Below, in pieces: positions 8,174-16,064 of a stretch of 20,135 nt of DNA. The stretch lies in contig JAJRPT010000061.1 of NCBI GenBank assembly GCA_024280675.1, positions 1 to 20,135 on the forward strand, in the 5' to 3' direction. Position 1 is the stretch's first letter, and each line of letters starts with the position of its first letter. Below the pieces are notes generated by a model. It was not told the origin of the DNA, did no database searches, and saw only the letters and a program-made list of their open reading frames with translations. Source of the stretch: Bacteroidota bacterium. GTDB lineage: Bacteria > Bacteroidota > Ignavibacteria > Kapaibacteriales > UBA2268. The translations under genes and the position numbers were made by a program.

Positions 8174-9709
8174 TTATTTCTCTAGCTCTACTTTCATTGG
8201 AGCGTAAACCGTTTCAATTTTCTTGACTAATTTCTCTGTTGATTGCTCTGATATACTCAAAAATGTTCGTGGGTAAACACCAATCCATACAATGAAAATC
8301 ACAATTGGAACAAGCATAGACCATTCAAATCTATTTATATCTTTTAGTTTTTTATTCTCTGGATTATCAATTTTACCCAAGAAAACTCGTTGGTACATCC
8401 ACAGAAGGTAAACTGCGGCAAACACCACTCCCGTCGTGCCAAATAATGTGTACCAATATGAGCCAAGAACTTCGGACTCAAACGCACCTAGCAATATTAA
8501 ATACTCTCCAATAAATCCGTTCAGCATAGGAAGTCCGATTGACGAGAACATCGCAATTCCAAAAAATGCGGCGTGTTGTGGCATTACTTTTGCAATCCCA
8601 CCATAGTCAATAATAGCACGTGTGTGTCGGCGTTCATAGAGCATCCCAATCATTAAGAAGAGCATTCCAGTAGAGAGACCGTGGCTTACCATTTGGATTA
8701 TCGCACCTTGCAGACCCGTTTCTGTCATCGAAAAAATCCCAAGCACAACAAAGCCTAGGTGAGAGACAGAGGTATAGGCAACCAGTCGTTTAATATCGGT
8801 CTGAATCATTGCCACCAGTGCTCCATAAATTATTCCAATTACGGCAAGTACCGAAACAATGTCAGCATAATGAATTGAGGCTTCTGGGAACAAATCAAGA
8901 TTAAAGCGAACCAGCCCGTAAGTTCCCATCTTCAGCAATACTCCAGCAAGCAAAACAGAACCCGCAGTCGGAGCTTCGGTGTGTGCGTCGGGCAACCAAG
9001 TATGAAATGGAAACAGCGGGACTTTGATAAAGAATGAAAGTCCAAAAGCAAGGAACAACCATTGTTGCAAATCAAATGGAATTTGCGAACTCACTTCTCT
9101 TATGGCAATGAAATTTGTAGTGAATCCTGAGTCCATTGCCAGAATCTCAGTCCCAACATAATATCCCATCCAGATTATGGCAATGAGCATAAAGAGTGAA
9201 CCAACGACCGTAAACAAAAAGAACTTTACCGTTGCGTACAATCTATCTTTTCCGCCCCAAATCCCAATAATAAAATACATTGGAATAAGTATTATTTCCC
9301 AGAAAATATAGAACAAGAACAAATCAAGAGAGGCAAAAACACCTGTCATCCCAAACTGAAGCAATAAGACCATTGTGTAATATTCTTTATGTCGCTTCTT
9401 TATCGAATCAAAAGAACACATGATTGCAATCGGGGTGATGAATGTGGTGAGCATTATCATAAGCATCGACATGCCGTCAATCCCAATCCTAAAACCAGCA
9501 TCAATGGCTGGAATCCAAGAAACATCCAGCATAAACTGGAAGTCTGGATTGCTGGAATCAAAACTTGAATACAGCCAAATTGAGGTAAAGAGTGCCAATA
9601 TAGAAGTTCCAAAAGCGGTCTTCTTTATCAAGTCTTCATTCTCTCTGTTGATAAACAAAAGGAGAATCGATCCCACAAGGGGCAGAAATAATGTTAGTTG
9701 TAATTCCAT
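8174..9709 (-). CDS. nuoM: NADH-quinone oxidoreductase subunit M
   Basis: This is an antiporter-like proton-pumping subunit of complex I. The product is 511 residues with about 14 hydrophobic segments. The key glutamate is in IFWEIILIPMYFIIGIWGG. The quinone-oxidoreductase core reads FPFHTWLPDAHTEAPTAGSV followed by LLAGVLLKMGTYGLVRF with the channel lysine. DIKRLVAYTSVSHLGFVVLG and GLPMLNGFIGEYLIL complete the NuoM pattern. There is no strong Shine-Dalgarno before the ATG at 9709. The gap to nuoL is 116 bases, long for neighbours within an operon, so a secondary promoter there is possible but I could not define one. Confidence 0.95.
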   Translation of the reverse strand: MELQLTLFLPLVGSILLLFINRENEDLIKKTAFGTSILALFTSIWLYSSFDSSNPDFQFMLDVSWIPAIDAGFRIGIDGMSMLMIMLTTFITPIAIMCSFDSIKKRHKEYYTMVLLLQFGMTGVFASLDLFLFYIFWEIILIPMYFIIGIWGGKDRLYATVKFFLFTVVGSLFMLIAIIWMGYYVGTEILAMDSGFTTNFIAIREVSSQIPFDLQQWLFLAFGLSFFIKVPLFPFHTWLPDAHTEAPTAGSVLLAGVLLKMGTYGLVRFNLDLFPEASIHYADIVSVLAVIGIIYGALVAMIQTDIKRLVAYTSVSHLGFVVLGIFSMTETGLQGAIIQMVSHGLSTGMLFLMIGMLYERRHTRAIIDYGGIAKVMPQHAAFFGIAMFSSIGLPMLNGFIGEYLILLGAFESEVLGSYWYTLFGTTGVVFAAVYLLWMYQRVFLGKIDNPENKKLKDINRFEWSMLVPIVIFIVWIGVYPRTFLSISEQSTEKLVKKIETVYAPMKVELEK

Positions 9710-9825
9710 ACTTTATCTATTTTTTTTATTCCATTTGTTATATCATTTTGAGAAAGAGTACAAGGACCGAAAAAATATTAAGTAGACCTTGCAAATATTT
9801 ATCCTGAATGACTAGATTCACTTAT

Positions 9826-11796
9826 TTAAAATACCATCAGAAATATAATAAGCAATATGCCTAATACCATTACAGTGGCGTAAGTTTGTGCAATTCCTGT
9901 TTGCATTCTACGAACCACATTTCCCAATCTTTTTGTCACGGTTCCAAGCCCATTTACAATCCCATCAACTATTCCAACATCAATCCTTCGCCACAGGATT
10001 TGCTTTGAACCTTTCAGTAATGGTTCTACAATCGCTGAATAATATCCATTATCTAAATACCATTTCTCAAGCAATGTTTTATATAAGACGGGAAACTTAG
10101 CCACAAGTTTGCCAGGCATCGACCACGAGGAATCGCTAAGATACCAGTTCTTTGCAACCATCCATGAAATAACTGCAAGTGCGGTTGCAACAGCCATTAA
10201 AATATATTCGATTGCGTGCAGTTCGTGGAGTGCGGAGATTCCCAAGATCGTATTTGCATCAGCAAAAATAGGAGCTAGCCAATTATTGACAAAGCTCACA
10301 TGCTCAAGCCCCAAGAAGCTATACAGTGCAAAAGGAACATTCAAAAATCCACCCAGAGCAGCCAAGCCAGCCAAAGAAATAAGCACAAATGTCATGCTCT
10401 TTGGTGATTCATGTGGAGTATGGTGTGAAGCATCGAACCTCTCTTTTCCATGAAATGTTAGATATAATAATCTAAACATATAAAATGCTGTAAAGATTGC
10501 TGCAATCACCAACATCACATAAATTGGCAAATTATTTGTGTTATATGCCTGCCAGAGTATTTCGTCCTTTGAGAAAAATCCTGAGAAGAAAGGAATGCCT
10601 GCAATGGCCATCGTCCCAATTAAAAATGTCCAGTAGGTCGTCGGCATATATTTGCGAAGATTACCCATCTTCTTAATATTCTGTTGGTGGTGCATTCCGT
10701 GAATGACCGAACCTGCGGCAAGGAAGAGCAATGCTTTAAAAAAGGCATGAGTCATAGTGTGAAAAAGCCCAGCCGAGAATGCCCCAATTCCAAGTGCTGC
10801 GAACATAAATCCAAGTTGAGAGACGGTGGAATATGCCAGCACTTTTTTAATGTCATCTTGCACCATACCGATTGAAGCGGCAAGCAAAGCAGTCCCGGCA
10901 CCAACATAAGCTACAATCATCATTGTGTCTGGCGAGAGGGCAAAAAGTGCAGAATTTCTTGCGATTAAGAAAATACCAGCCGTAACCATGGTTGCAGCGT
11001 GAATGAGTGCCGAAACCGACGAAGGTCCAGCCATTGCGTCGGGCAACCACCCAGCCAGTGGGATTTGTGCAGATTTCCCCGTGCATCCCAAAAACATGAA
11101 AAGAGTAATTGCAAGCATTAGCCCAGTTCCCATCAAAGCACCGGAGTCAGCCATTACAGAACTCATCACATCGGTATACTCGAGCGTTCCGAATGTTACA
11201 AAAATTAAGAACATTGCAATCAAGAACCCAAAATCACCAATACGGTTTACAATAAATGCCTTGTTCGCTGCATCCCCTGTCCAAGTGATGCGAAAGCCCT
11301 CAAATTTCTGGTCATACCAAAAGCCAATAAGTAAGTATGAGGCAAGACCCACGCCTTCCCAACCCAAAAATGTCAGCAAGAAATTGCTAGACAAGACAAG
11401 GTTGAGCATCATAAATATAAACAAGTTAAGGTAGGCAAAGAAAAGATAAAATCTCTTGTCCCCTTTCATGTAACCAATTGAATAGATGTGAATTAGAAAG
11501 CCAATGCCTGTGATTATCAGTGTAAAGAAAAGCGAAAGTTGGTCTACTTGATAAGAAATATTGACAGAAAAATCACCAGCCGAAATCCACTCGTAGATTA
11601 AAACCTTGACGACTGAGCCATCACTTGCCGAGAATTCAAAAAATACAGCCACTGTGATTGCAAAAGAAATGAAAACCATTAAAGAGGCAAGAACGGCTGC
11701 AACTCTTTCACTGTTTTTTATTCGGGAACCAAAAAGTGCAAGGAATAAAAATCCAAGTATTGGGAAAAGTGGTACAAACTTAATTAACTCGATCAT
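9826..11796 (-). CDS. nuoL: NADH-quinone oxidoreductase subunit L
   Basis: This is the largest antiporter-like subunit of complex I, which carries the long lateral helix at its C-terminus. The ATG at 11796 gives 656 residues, a normal NuoL length. Key segments are FLGWEGVGLASYLLIGFWY (glutamate of the TM5 region), GKSAQIPLAGWLPDAMAGPS with SALIHAATMVTAGIF, KKVLAYSTVSQLGFMFAALG, HAFFKALLFLAAGSVIHG and FFSGFFSKDEIL. A final hydrophobic segment follows the basic stretch near KRLGNVVRRMQTG, as expected for the anchor after helix HL. A TTG two codons upstream (11802) is also open, but AAGGG at 11805-11809 is correctly spaced for the ATG and too close to the TTG. No nuoK precedes it; the next gene upstream is a small lipoprotein. 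Confidence 0.95.
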   Translation of the reverse strand: MIELIKFVPLFPILGFLFLALFGSRIKNSERVAAVLASLMVFISFAITVAVFFEFSASDGSVVKVLIYEWISAGDFSVNISYQVDQLSLFFTLIITGIGFLIHIYSIGYMKGDKRFYLFFAYLNLFIFMMLNLVLSSNFLLTFLGWEGVGLASYLLIGFWYDQKFEGFRITWTGDAANKAFIVNRIGDFGFLIAMFLIFVTFGTLEYTDVMSSVMADSGALMGTGLMLAITLFMFLGCTGKSAQIPLAGWLPDAMAGPSSVSALIHAATMVTAGIFLIARNSALFALSPDTMMIVAYVGAGTALLAASIGMVQDDIKKVLAYSTVSQLGFMFAALGIGAFSAGLFHTMTHAFFKALLFLAAGSVIHGMHHQQNIKKMGNLRKYMPTTYWTFLIGTMAIAGIPFFSGFFSKDEILWQAYNTNNLPIYVMLVIAAIFTAFYMFRLLYLTFHGKERFDASHHTPHESPKSMTFVLISLAGLAALGGFLNVPFALYSFLGLEHVSFVNNWLAPIFADANTILGISALHELHAIEYILMAVATALAVISWMVAKNWYLSDSSWSMPGKLVAKFPVLYKTLLEKWYLDNGYYSAIVEPLLKGSKQILWRRIDVGIVDGIVNGLGTVTKRLGNVVRRMQTGIAQTYATVMVLGILLIIFLMVF

Positions 11797-11804
11797 TTGC
11801 AAAA

Positions 11805-11809
11805 CCCTT
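11805..11809 (-). promoter_or_regulatory. Shine-Dalgarno AAGGG of nuoL
   Basis: AAGGG on the minus strand lies eight bases before ATG at 11796 and two bases or fewer from the alternative TTG at 11802. It therefore decides the nuoL start in favour of the ATG. Confidence 0.55.
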
Positions 11810-11918
11810 GATATTTTTCTTGTTTGACAATTCCTGAAAAACTAGCAAAAAATTTCTTTGCCATTAACTCGCAAAATACAAAAATGATAATGATTACACA
11901 ACAATCACGGGAAATGAT

Positions 11919-11936
11919 TTGTCACTAAAGTGATAA
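11919..11936. promoter_or_regulatory. Crp/Fnr-like palindrome upstream of nuoL
   Basis: TTGTCACTAAAGTGATAA is an 18-bp dyad with a single non-identical pair. The halves TGTCA and TGATA are separated by six bases, the geometry of Crp/Fnr-superfamily operators. It lies about 122 bases upstream of the nuoL ATG in the 170-base gap after the lipoprotein gene, so redox or oxygen control of nuoLMN would make sense. No regulator is visible in the window, and the -10/-35 elements could not be fixed with confidence. Confidence 0.35.
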
Positions 11937-11966
11937 TCTGCCAAAAAAGAATGTCCAATATAAAAG

Positions 11967-12392
11967 CTAGTAAAGTTGCTCCCAAGAGGAAAGCGACCAA
12001 ACAGAATCTTGCAGGCTAGTTATGAAAGAAAACTTTTTAGTATATCCATATTCGACTATGTATTTCCATTTTGTTTCCGAGAGGCTGTCGCTTTGCACAG
12101 AGGTGACTTGCCTTTGTGAGAGAATATTGTTTATACGGGCAAGCTCAAACTCGAGTTCATATTGGTCAATGGCAAGCAACTTCTCTCCGTTAATACCGCT
12201 TAGCATATCGCAAGCAGCAAGAGTATTGCCAGAGTCAAGCTCTAATTTCCAAAGAGCTATCACTCCATAGGAATCGCTGCGGCTTGGTGCTGGGATTGGC
12301 TTGGAATATTTTTCTCCTATGACAATTAGCTCACAAGACGAAAGAATTAAGAGAAGAAAAACTGTAGTTGATATTAAAAACCTGAGTCGCAA
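11967..12392 (-). CDS. small hypothetical lipoprotein
   Basis: The product is 141 residues. Residues 1-19 form a short basic start and a hydrophobic core ending in LSSC, a good lipobox, so the mature protein should begin at Cys20 and be lipid-anchored facing the periplasm. The mature part is mostly helical, with an LARINNILSQRQ stretch and a tryptophan-containing C-terminus (SVWSLSSWEQLY). I recognise no family. The start is a TTG at 12392; an in-frame TAA only two codons upstream rules out any earlier start, and no clear Shine-Dalgarno is seen. It lies between the 11-haem cytochrome gene (132 bases upstream) and nuoL, on the same strand. It may belong to the electron-transfer locus, but only position suggests that. 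Confidence 0.65.
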   Translation of the reverse strand: MRLRFLISTTVFLLLILSSCELIVIGEKYSKPIPAPSRSDSYGVIALWKLELDSGNTLAACDMLSGINGEKLLAIDQYELEFELARINNILSQRQVTSVQSDSLSETKWKYIVEYGYTKKFSFITSLQDSVWSLSSWEQLY

Positions 12393-12524
12393 AGATTAAG
12401 CAATTGAAAATTCAAAAAAAATAAAGTCTAATCAATTGCAAAGATAATGTTTGAGCGGTTTAATAACAGCAATTATTTATCAACTTGGTAATAAATCACA
12501 AATAAGTGTTGCCAAATCAACCTA

Positions 12525-13994
12525 CTAGCTTGACTCTAGTGAGCTAATTTTTGGATCAATTTTAAGTGCGTCCATCTTTTCAATGTTTCTTATCTTGAAG
12601 TGAAGCGTTACGATGAGAAGTGTGATAAGAAGAGAGGCGGCACCAAGTCCCCAACGTCTCATATAAAAATCATAAATGGCTTCATTGCCTGCATTAATTG
12701 CGTATTCGGCAGTTTCATGTCCTGGAGCGATGAGCTTTAGAAATTCTTCAAGGCTGGCCTTATGTGTATTTGCACTTGCCATTATAATATTTTCGTGAAT
12801 TTCCAACAAATCGAATCTTATGTCAGAAATATCCATTCCTAAAACTTCGGCACTGTCGAGCAAGAAATTTGCAAGAACAGATTTGTCACGCAAGGATTTG
12901 AACTGCTCATACATTGCCATTGCAGCGATATAACCTTTGTCGTCTTCATCTTCGTGGCAACTGACACAACCGTGTTCTTTGTCTATTATCAAGTCATGGT
13001 TAGGTGATTCAATAAGGTGATTGTCATGGCAGACGATACACTGAGGAATATTTTCTTCTTCGAAATGCTCAGCGTGTGGGCTTTCTTTGAAAAGATCTGC
13101 ATTCATAACATGGCAAGAGGCACAGACGTGGCTCACCTCATCGTATCCGTCTGGGGTTGCACCGTGATTTCCGTGACAATCATCACAGGAGGGAGAGCTT
13201 ATATCATTTTTTTCGTAAAGTGTTTTCCCGTGTACACTTTTGAGATAATTATCGAGTTGATCGGTTTTAATATCATAGTTTTTCATATAATCTTTGTCCG
13301 AATGACAATTACCACAAGTGTATGCAATTTTCTTTACATTGGTGCTTGACCTAATGTCGTCGGATTTAAAGATGGCATGAGGTGAGTGGCAATCAGAACA
13401 AGTTGCCGCATTATAATCACCCTTTGCAAACAGCTTGCCGTGTTCACTTGTCAAATATTTTTCATGTTGATCGGTTGGAAGTTTCGAGTTAAAGAGCTTC
13501 ATATAATTTGCATCACTATGACATTTGGAACACATCTCAACTTCTTTTTTCGGCGAAACGGAGGAGAAGCGACTTCCTTTTGGCTGAATATCGTGAATGC
13601 CATGACAGGACACACAGTTAAGCACTTTTTTTTGTGCATGAGAAGTTTTTTTGAAATCTAGAAATTGCTTCGTGTCTATTTTAGATTTAAATCTACCCAT
13701 CTTACCACTATCGCCGTGGCAACTGATGCACATTTTATTAATTTCACTTTCCTTTGGAACGCCAATAAAGCCTGTACTTTTTAACTTAGCTTCTTCGTCA
13801 TCGTCATTGAATTTATCTCCACCATGGCAATCTGCACAGGAGATATTGTGTTTGTAGTGGACTGATGTATGATATTTATCACCTGATATTCCGCCCACAA
13901 TACTAGAATGACAATCAAGGCATTCATCTGTTGCCGAGGTCAAAAGAGCCAAGCAAAGAAATAACACAGTTAATATAGTTATAGTTTTCTTCAT
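12525..13994 (-). CDS. membrane-anchored 11-haem cytochrome c
   Basis: The product is 489 residues with a signal peptide (about 1-21). Eleven CxxCH haem-c motifs start at residues 25, 53, 89, 127, 155, 199, 227, 270, 291, 319 and 343. Many additional histidines can act as distal ligands, for example in TSHAQKK, TSEHGK, KSVHGK and SPHAEH. Residues about 350-440 are a haem-free helical region, and a single transmembrane helix at about 448-466 anchors the protein with a short cytoplasmic tail. It follows the cytochrome b gene after 6 bases, and no cytochrome c1 or di-haem subunit is encoded nearby. It is therefore the likely electron acceptor from the Rieske protein in this bc-type complex. Cytochrome b genes paired with multihaem cytochromes occur in the Cbc-type complexes of Geobacter. 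Direction and partner are inferred. Confidence 0.9.
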   Translation of the reverse strand: MKKTITILTVLFLCLALLTSATDECLDCHSSIVGGISGDKYHTSVHYKHNISCADCHGGDKFNDDDEEAKLKSTGFIGVPKESEINKMCISCHGDSGKMGRFKSKIDTKQFLDFKKTSHAQKKVLNCVSCHGIHDIQPKGSRFSSVSPKKEVEMCSKCHSDANYMKLFNSKLPTDQHEKYLTSEHGKLFAKGDYNAATCSDCHSPHAIFKSDDIRSSTNVKKIAYTCGNCHSDKDYMKNYDIKTDQLDNYLKSVHGKTLYEKNDISSPSCDDCHGNHGATPDGYDEVSHVCASCHVMNADLFKESPHAEHFEEENIPQCIVCHDNHLIESPNHDLIIDKEHGCVSCHEDEDDKGYIAAMAMYEQFKSLRDKSVLANFLLDSAEVLGMDISDIRFDLLEIHENIIMASANTHKASLEEFLKLIAPGHETAEYAINAGNEAIYDFYMRRWGLGAASLLITLLIVTLHFKIRNIEKMDALKIDPKISSLESS

Positions 13995-14000
13995 AATATT

Positions 14001-15077
14001 TTATTCTAAATAGCCGATTACTGTCAGTACAATGACGTAGATAATAAGCAAAACACCCAAAACATTTAGCAAAGTGTTGCCATATTTACTCTTTTCGCCA
14101 GAATCCCAAAAAGGAACTAAAAACCAAATCACACCCATAATACCAAACATTAATAGTCCAAAGAATTCGCCTTCGAGGAAAAATACATGAGGTGGAACGT
14201 ATTTTAAGGTTTGGAACATAAACATGAAATACCACTCTGGCTTGATTCCAGCAGGAGCAGAAGCAAATGCGTCCGCTTTTACCCCAAGTTCCATTGGGAA
14301 AAAGACGGCAAGCAGTGCCAAAATATTTAAGACAATTAGCCAAAGTAACAAGTCTTTGAGGGCGAAATTCGGGAAGAATGGCATGTACCGTCTTTCTTTT
14401 ACTGGTATAGTTCTCCATTCTACAGGGTCACTCATGCCTTGCACCTGTACAAATATTAAATGTATTGCCAGCACGACGGTAAAAATCCCTGGCAGTATTG
14501 CAACATGCAGACCAAAGAAGCGTGATAGTGTCGCACCATCAACTGTGTCGCTACCTCTGAGTATCACCAGCATATCATGTCCTATTACTGGGATGGAGCC
14601 AACCATATCGGTACCAACTTTTGTTGCAAAATATGCAAGTTCATTCCATGGCAGTAAGTATCCACTGAATCCAAAGGTAACCGATAATAGTAGCAATATC
14701 ATCCCAGTGACCCAGGAGAGTTCACGTGGTTTTCTAAATGTTTTGGTAAAGTACACGCTGAACATGTGGACTATCACGGCAAACACCATTAGATTTGCAC
14801 TCCAAGAATGTATGGAGCGAATCAACCAACCAAATTTCACTTTCGTCACTATTAACTGCATTGATTCAAACGAGGAGTCCTCACCCACCCTATAATACAA
14901 GAGTAAAAGCATGCCAGTAAGTACTTGGATTATAAAGAAGAATAATGAAACTCCGCCAAAATACAGCCAGAAGGAATGTTTGCTAACAGGCACTTTTTTC
15001 TTCAGCATGAAATCAACAGCTTTTGTGACTTCGTACCTTTGGTCTACCCATTTTATTATAGATTTTCCTTTAAGCAT
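14001..15077 (-). CDS. cytochrome b of a bc-type quinol oxidase complex, b6-like with fused subunit IV
   Basis: This is the quinol-oxidising membrane subunit with two b haems. The product is 358 residues, spanning a b6-like part (to about residue 215) and a subunit-IV-like part in one chain. Haem ligands are H90/H104 (13 residues between) and H191/H206 (14 residues between); the 13/14 spacing is typical of b6-type proteins. PEWY at 280-283 marks the Qo site. The residue matching Cys35 of plant b6, which holds the extra haem c, is Tyr in WLYFGG, so that haem is not expected to be covalently bound. The ATG at 15077 has AGGA 7 bases upstream and overlaps the Rieske gene by 8 bases, which suggests coupled translation. 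The 11-haem cytochrome gene follows after 6 bases. Confidence 0.93.
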   Translation of the reverse strand: MLKGKSIIKWVDQRYEVTKAVDFMLKKKVPVSKHSFWLYFGGVSLFFFIIQVLTGMLLLLYYRVGEDSSFESMQLIVTKVKFGWLIRSIHSWSANLMVFAVIVHMFSVYFTKTFRKPRELSWVTGMILLLLSVTFGFSGYLLPWNELAYFATKVGTDMVGSIPVIGHDMLVILRGSDTVDGATLSRFFGLHVAILPGIFTVVLAIHLIFVQVQGMSDPVEWRTIPVKERRYMPFFPNFALKDLLLWLIVLNILALLAVFFPMELGVKADAFASAPAGIKPEWYFMFMFQTLKYVPPHVFFLEGEFFGLLMFGIMGVIWFLVPFWDSGEKSKYGNTLLNVLGVLLIIYVIVLTVIGYLE

Positions 15078-15585
15078 CTGATTCCTGTTTGACTATTACT
15101 TTGTCACCTCTGATTATCACTTTATACTTTGGAAGTGGTTCGGGTGGTGGCCCACTGATGTTCAGGCCATCTAGGTCAAAGACCCCATTGTGACACGCAC
15201 ACCAGATTATATCAAGGTCATCACGGTACTGGACCGTACAATCAAGATGAGTACAGGTGGCATGAAATGCTTTGAAATCGCCATTTTTAGTTCTAATTAA
15301 AAGTCCGGGTTTTCTTCCGAATTTAAATATTTCGCCCCGTCCCTTTTTAAAATCATCAATTTTACCAAGTTCAACCGAAGAGACCGTTGCCTGTCTTAAT
15401 TTTGGAGGGACAATATAGCGAAGCAAAGGATAGGTCATAAGCAAAGCCAAGCCAGACGAGGTAATGCCCAAAAGCCAATTCAAAAAATTGCGACGGCTTT
15501 TCCCTTCCAGACTATTCTTCCCGTCTATTTTTATATCTTCTTCTGTTGCGTTTTCTTCTATTATATTTTCTTTTTGTTCACTCAA
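15070..15585 (-). CDS. Rieske iron-sulphur protein of the bc-type complex
   Basis: The product is 171 residues. A 30-residue acidic N-terminus precedes the twin-arginine signal SRRNFLNWLLG and one transmembrane helix (about 38-58). The cluster motifs are CTHLDC (111-116) and CACHNG (129-134): two Cys and two His bind the 2Fe-2S cluster, and the other two Cys form the usual disulphide. The serine and tyrosine that raise cluster potential in mitochondrial-type proteins (CPCHGSHY) are Gly134 and Phe136 here, which predicts a low-potential centre suited to menaquinol. The start is TTG at 15585, supported by AGAGGA six bases upstream. The gene lies 11 bases after the monohaem cytochrome and overlaps cytochrome b by 8 bases. 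Confidence 0.93.
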   Translation of the reverse strand: MSEQKENIIEENATEEDIKIDGKNSLEGKSRRNFLNWLLGITSSGLALLMTYPLLRYIVPPKLRQATVSSVELGKIDDFKKGRGEIFKFGRKPGLLIRTKNGDFKAFHATCTHLDCTVQYRDDLDIIWCACHNGVFDLDGLNISGPPPEPLPKYKVIIRGDKVIVKQESDA

Positions 15586-15591
15586 GAGATT

Positions 15592-15597
15592 TCCTCT
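15592..15597 (-). promoter_or_regulatory. Shine-Dalgarno AGAGGA supporting a TTG start
   Basis: AGAGGA on the minus strand lies six bases before TTG at 15585 and touches the stop codon of the upstream cytochrome c gene. It is the main support for a TTG start of the Rieske gene. Confidence 0.55.
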
Positions 15598-16013
15598 TAT
15601 TTATTTTCTGCTTCTGTACTTTCTTCAACTTTCTCATCAGCCTGCACCTCATCACCCGAAGATTTCAGAGCAGCCAACCACTTGGTCAAGACAATTCTTT
15701 CCTCGTCACTTCCTTTAAATTTCTTAGGATGCTTTAATCCTTCTTTTTTTACTTTCTTCTTAATGTATTTTGCCATCCATTCGGCATCATGCTCCTCGCC
15801 CACGGTGGACAAATCAGGCGGGTCTACCTTTAGCTTCCTCACCTTTGCATTGGGATCTTTTGCAATAGAGGCAGCGTCAATAGTGTGACAATGGTTACAC
15901 TTGTACTTGACAAACAACTCTTTTGCTTTTTCATCACTTCCTTCGGAGAAGGTCATCATAGGAATTGATATTAGTGCTACAAAAATTGCAACAAATGATA
16001 TTTTCTTTAACAT
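15597..16013 (-). CDS. small periplasmic monohaem cytochrome c
   Basis: The product is 138 residues with a signal peptide (about 1-23). One haem-c motif, CNHCH (39-43), is followed by a class-I-like fold with PPDLSTVGEEHDAEWMAKYIK and a C-terminal helix ERIVLTKWLAALK. The position that usually carries the methionine ligand (xMPxF) reads KHPKKF at 94-99. His95 may therefore replace methionine, which would lower the potential; Met80 in EWMAKY is a less likely ligand. The tail (about 118-138) is glutamate-rich and low in complexity. The ATG at 16013 has AAAAGGA 7 bases upstream. The gene lies 51 bases after one Rieske gene and 11 bases before the other, so it is probably a mobile or complex-bound carrier for the bc-type complex. 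Confidence 0.88.
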   Translation of the reverse strand: MLKKISFVAIFVALISIPMMTFSEGSDEKAKELFVKYKCNHCHTIDAASIAKDPNAKVRKLKVDPPDLSTVGEEHDAEWMAKYIKKKVKKEGLKHPKKFKGSDEERIVLTKWLAALKSSGDEVQADEKVEESTEAENK

Positions 16014-16064
16014 ATTTTTTCCTTTTTCATTGTATAAAATCTAAGTGTCAATCCATTTTACAAA

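Noticed and set aside
9710..9825. 116-base gap between nuoL and nuoM as a hidden small gene or promoter
   Set aside because: No open frame with a ribosome-binding site and no convincing -10/-35 pair could be found.
11003..11434. Plus-strand open frame of 143 codons opposite nuoL
   Set aside because: It is fully antisense to a conserved nuoL region and shows no recognisable domain.
14224..14895. Long plus-strand open frame (223 codons) opposite cytochrome b
   Set aside because: It lies entirely antisense to a cytochrome b gene with intact haem ligands, has serine- and threonine-rich composition typical of an antisense shadow, and matches no family.
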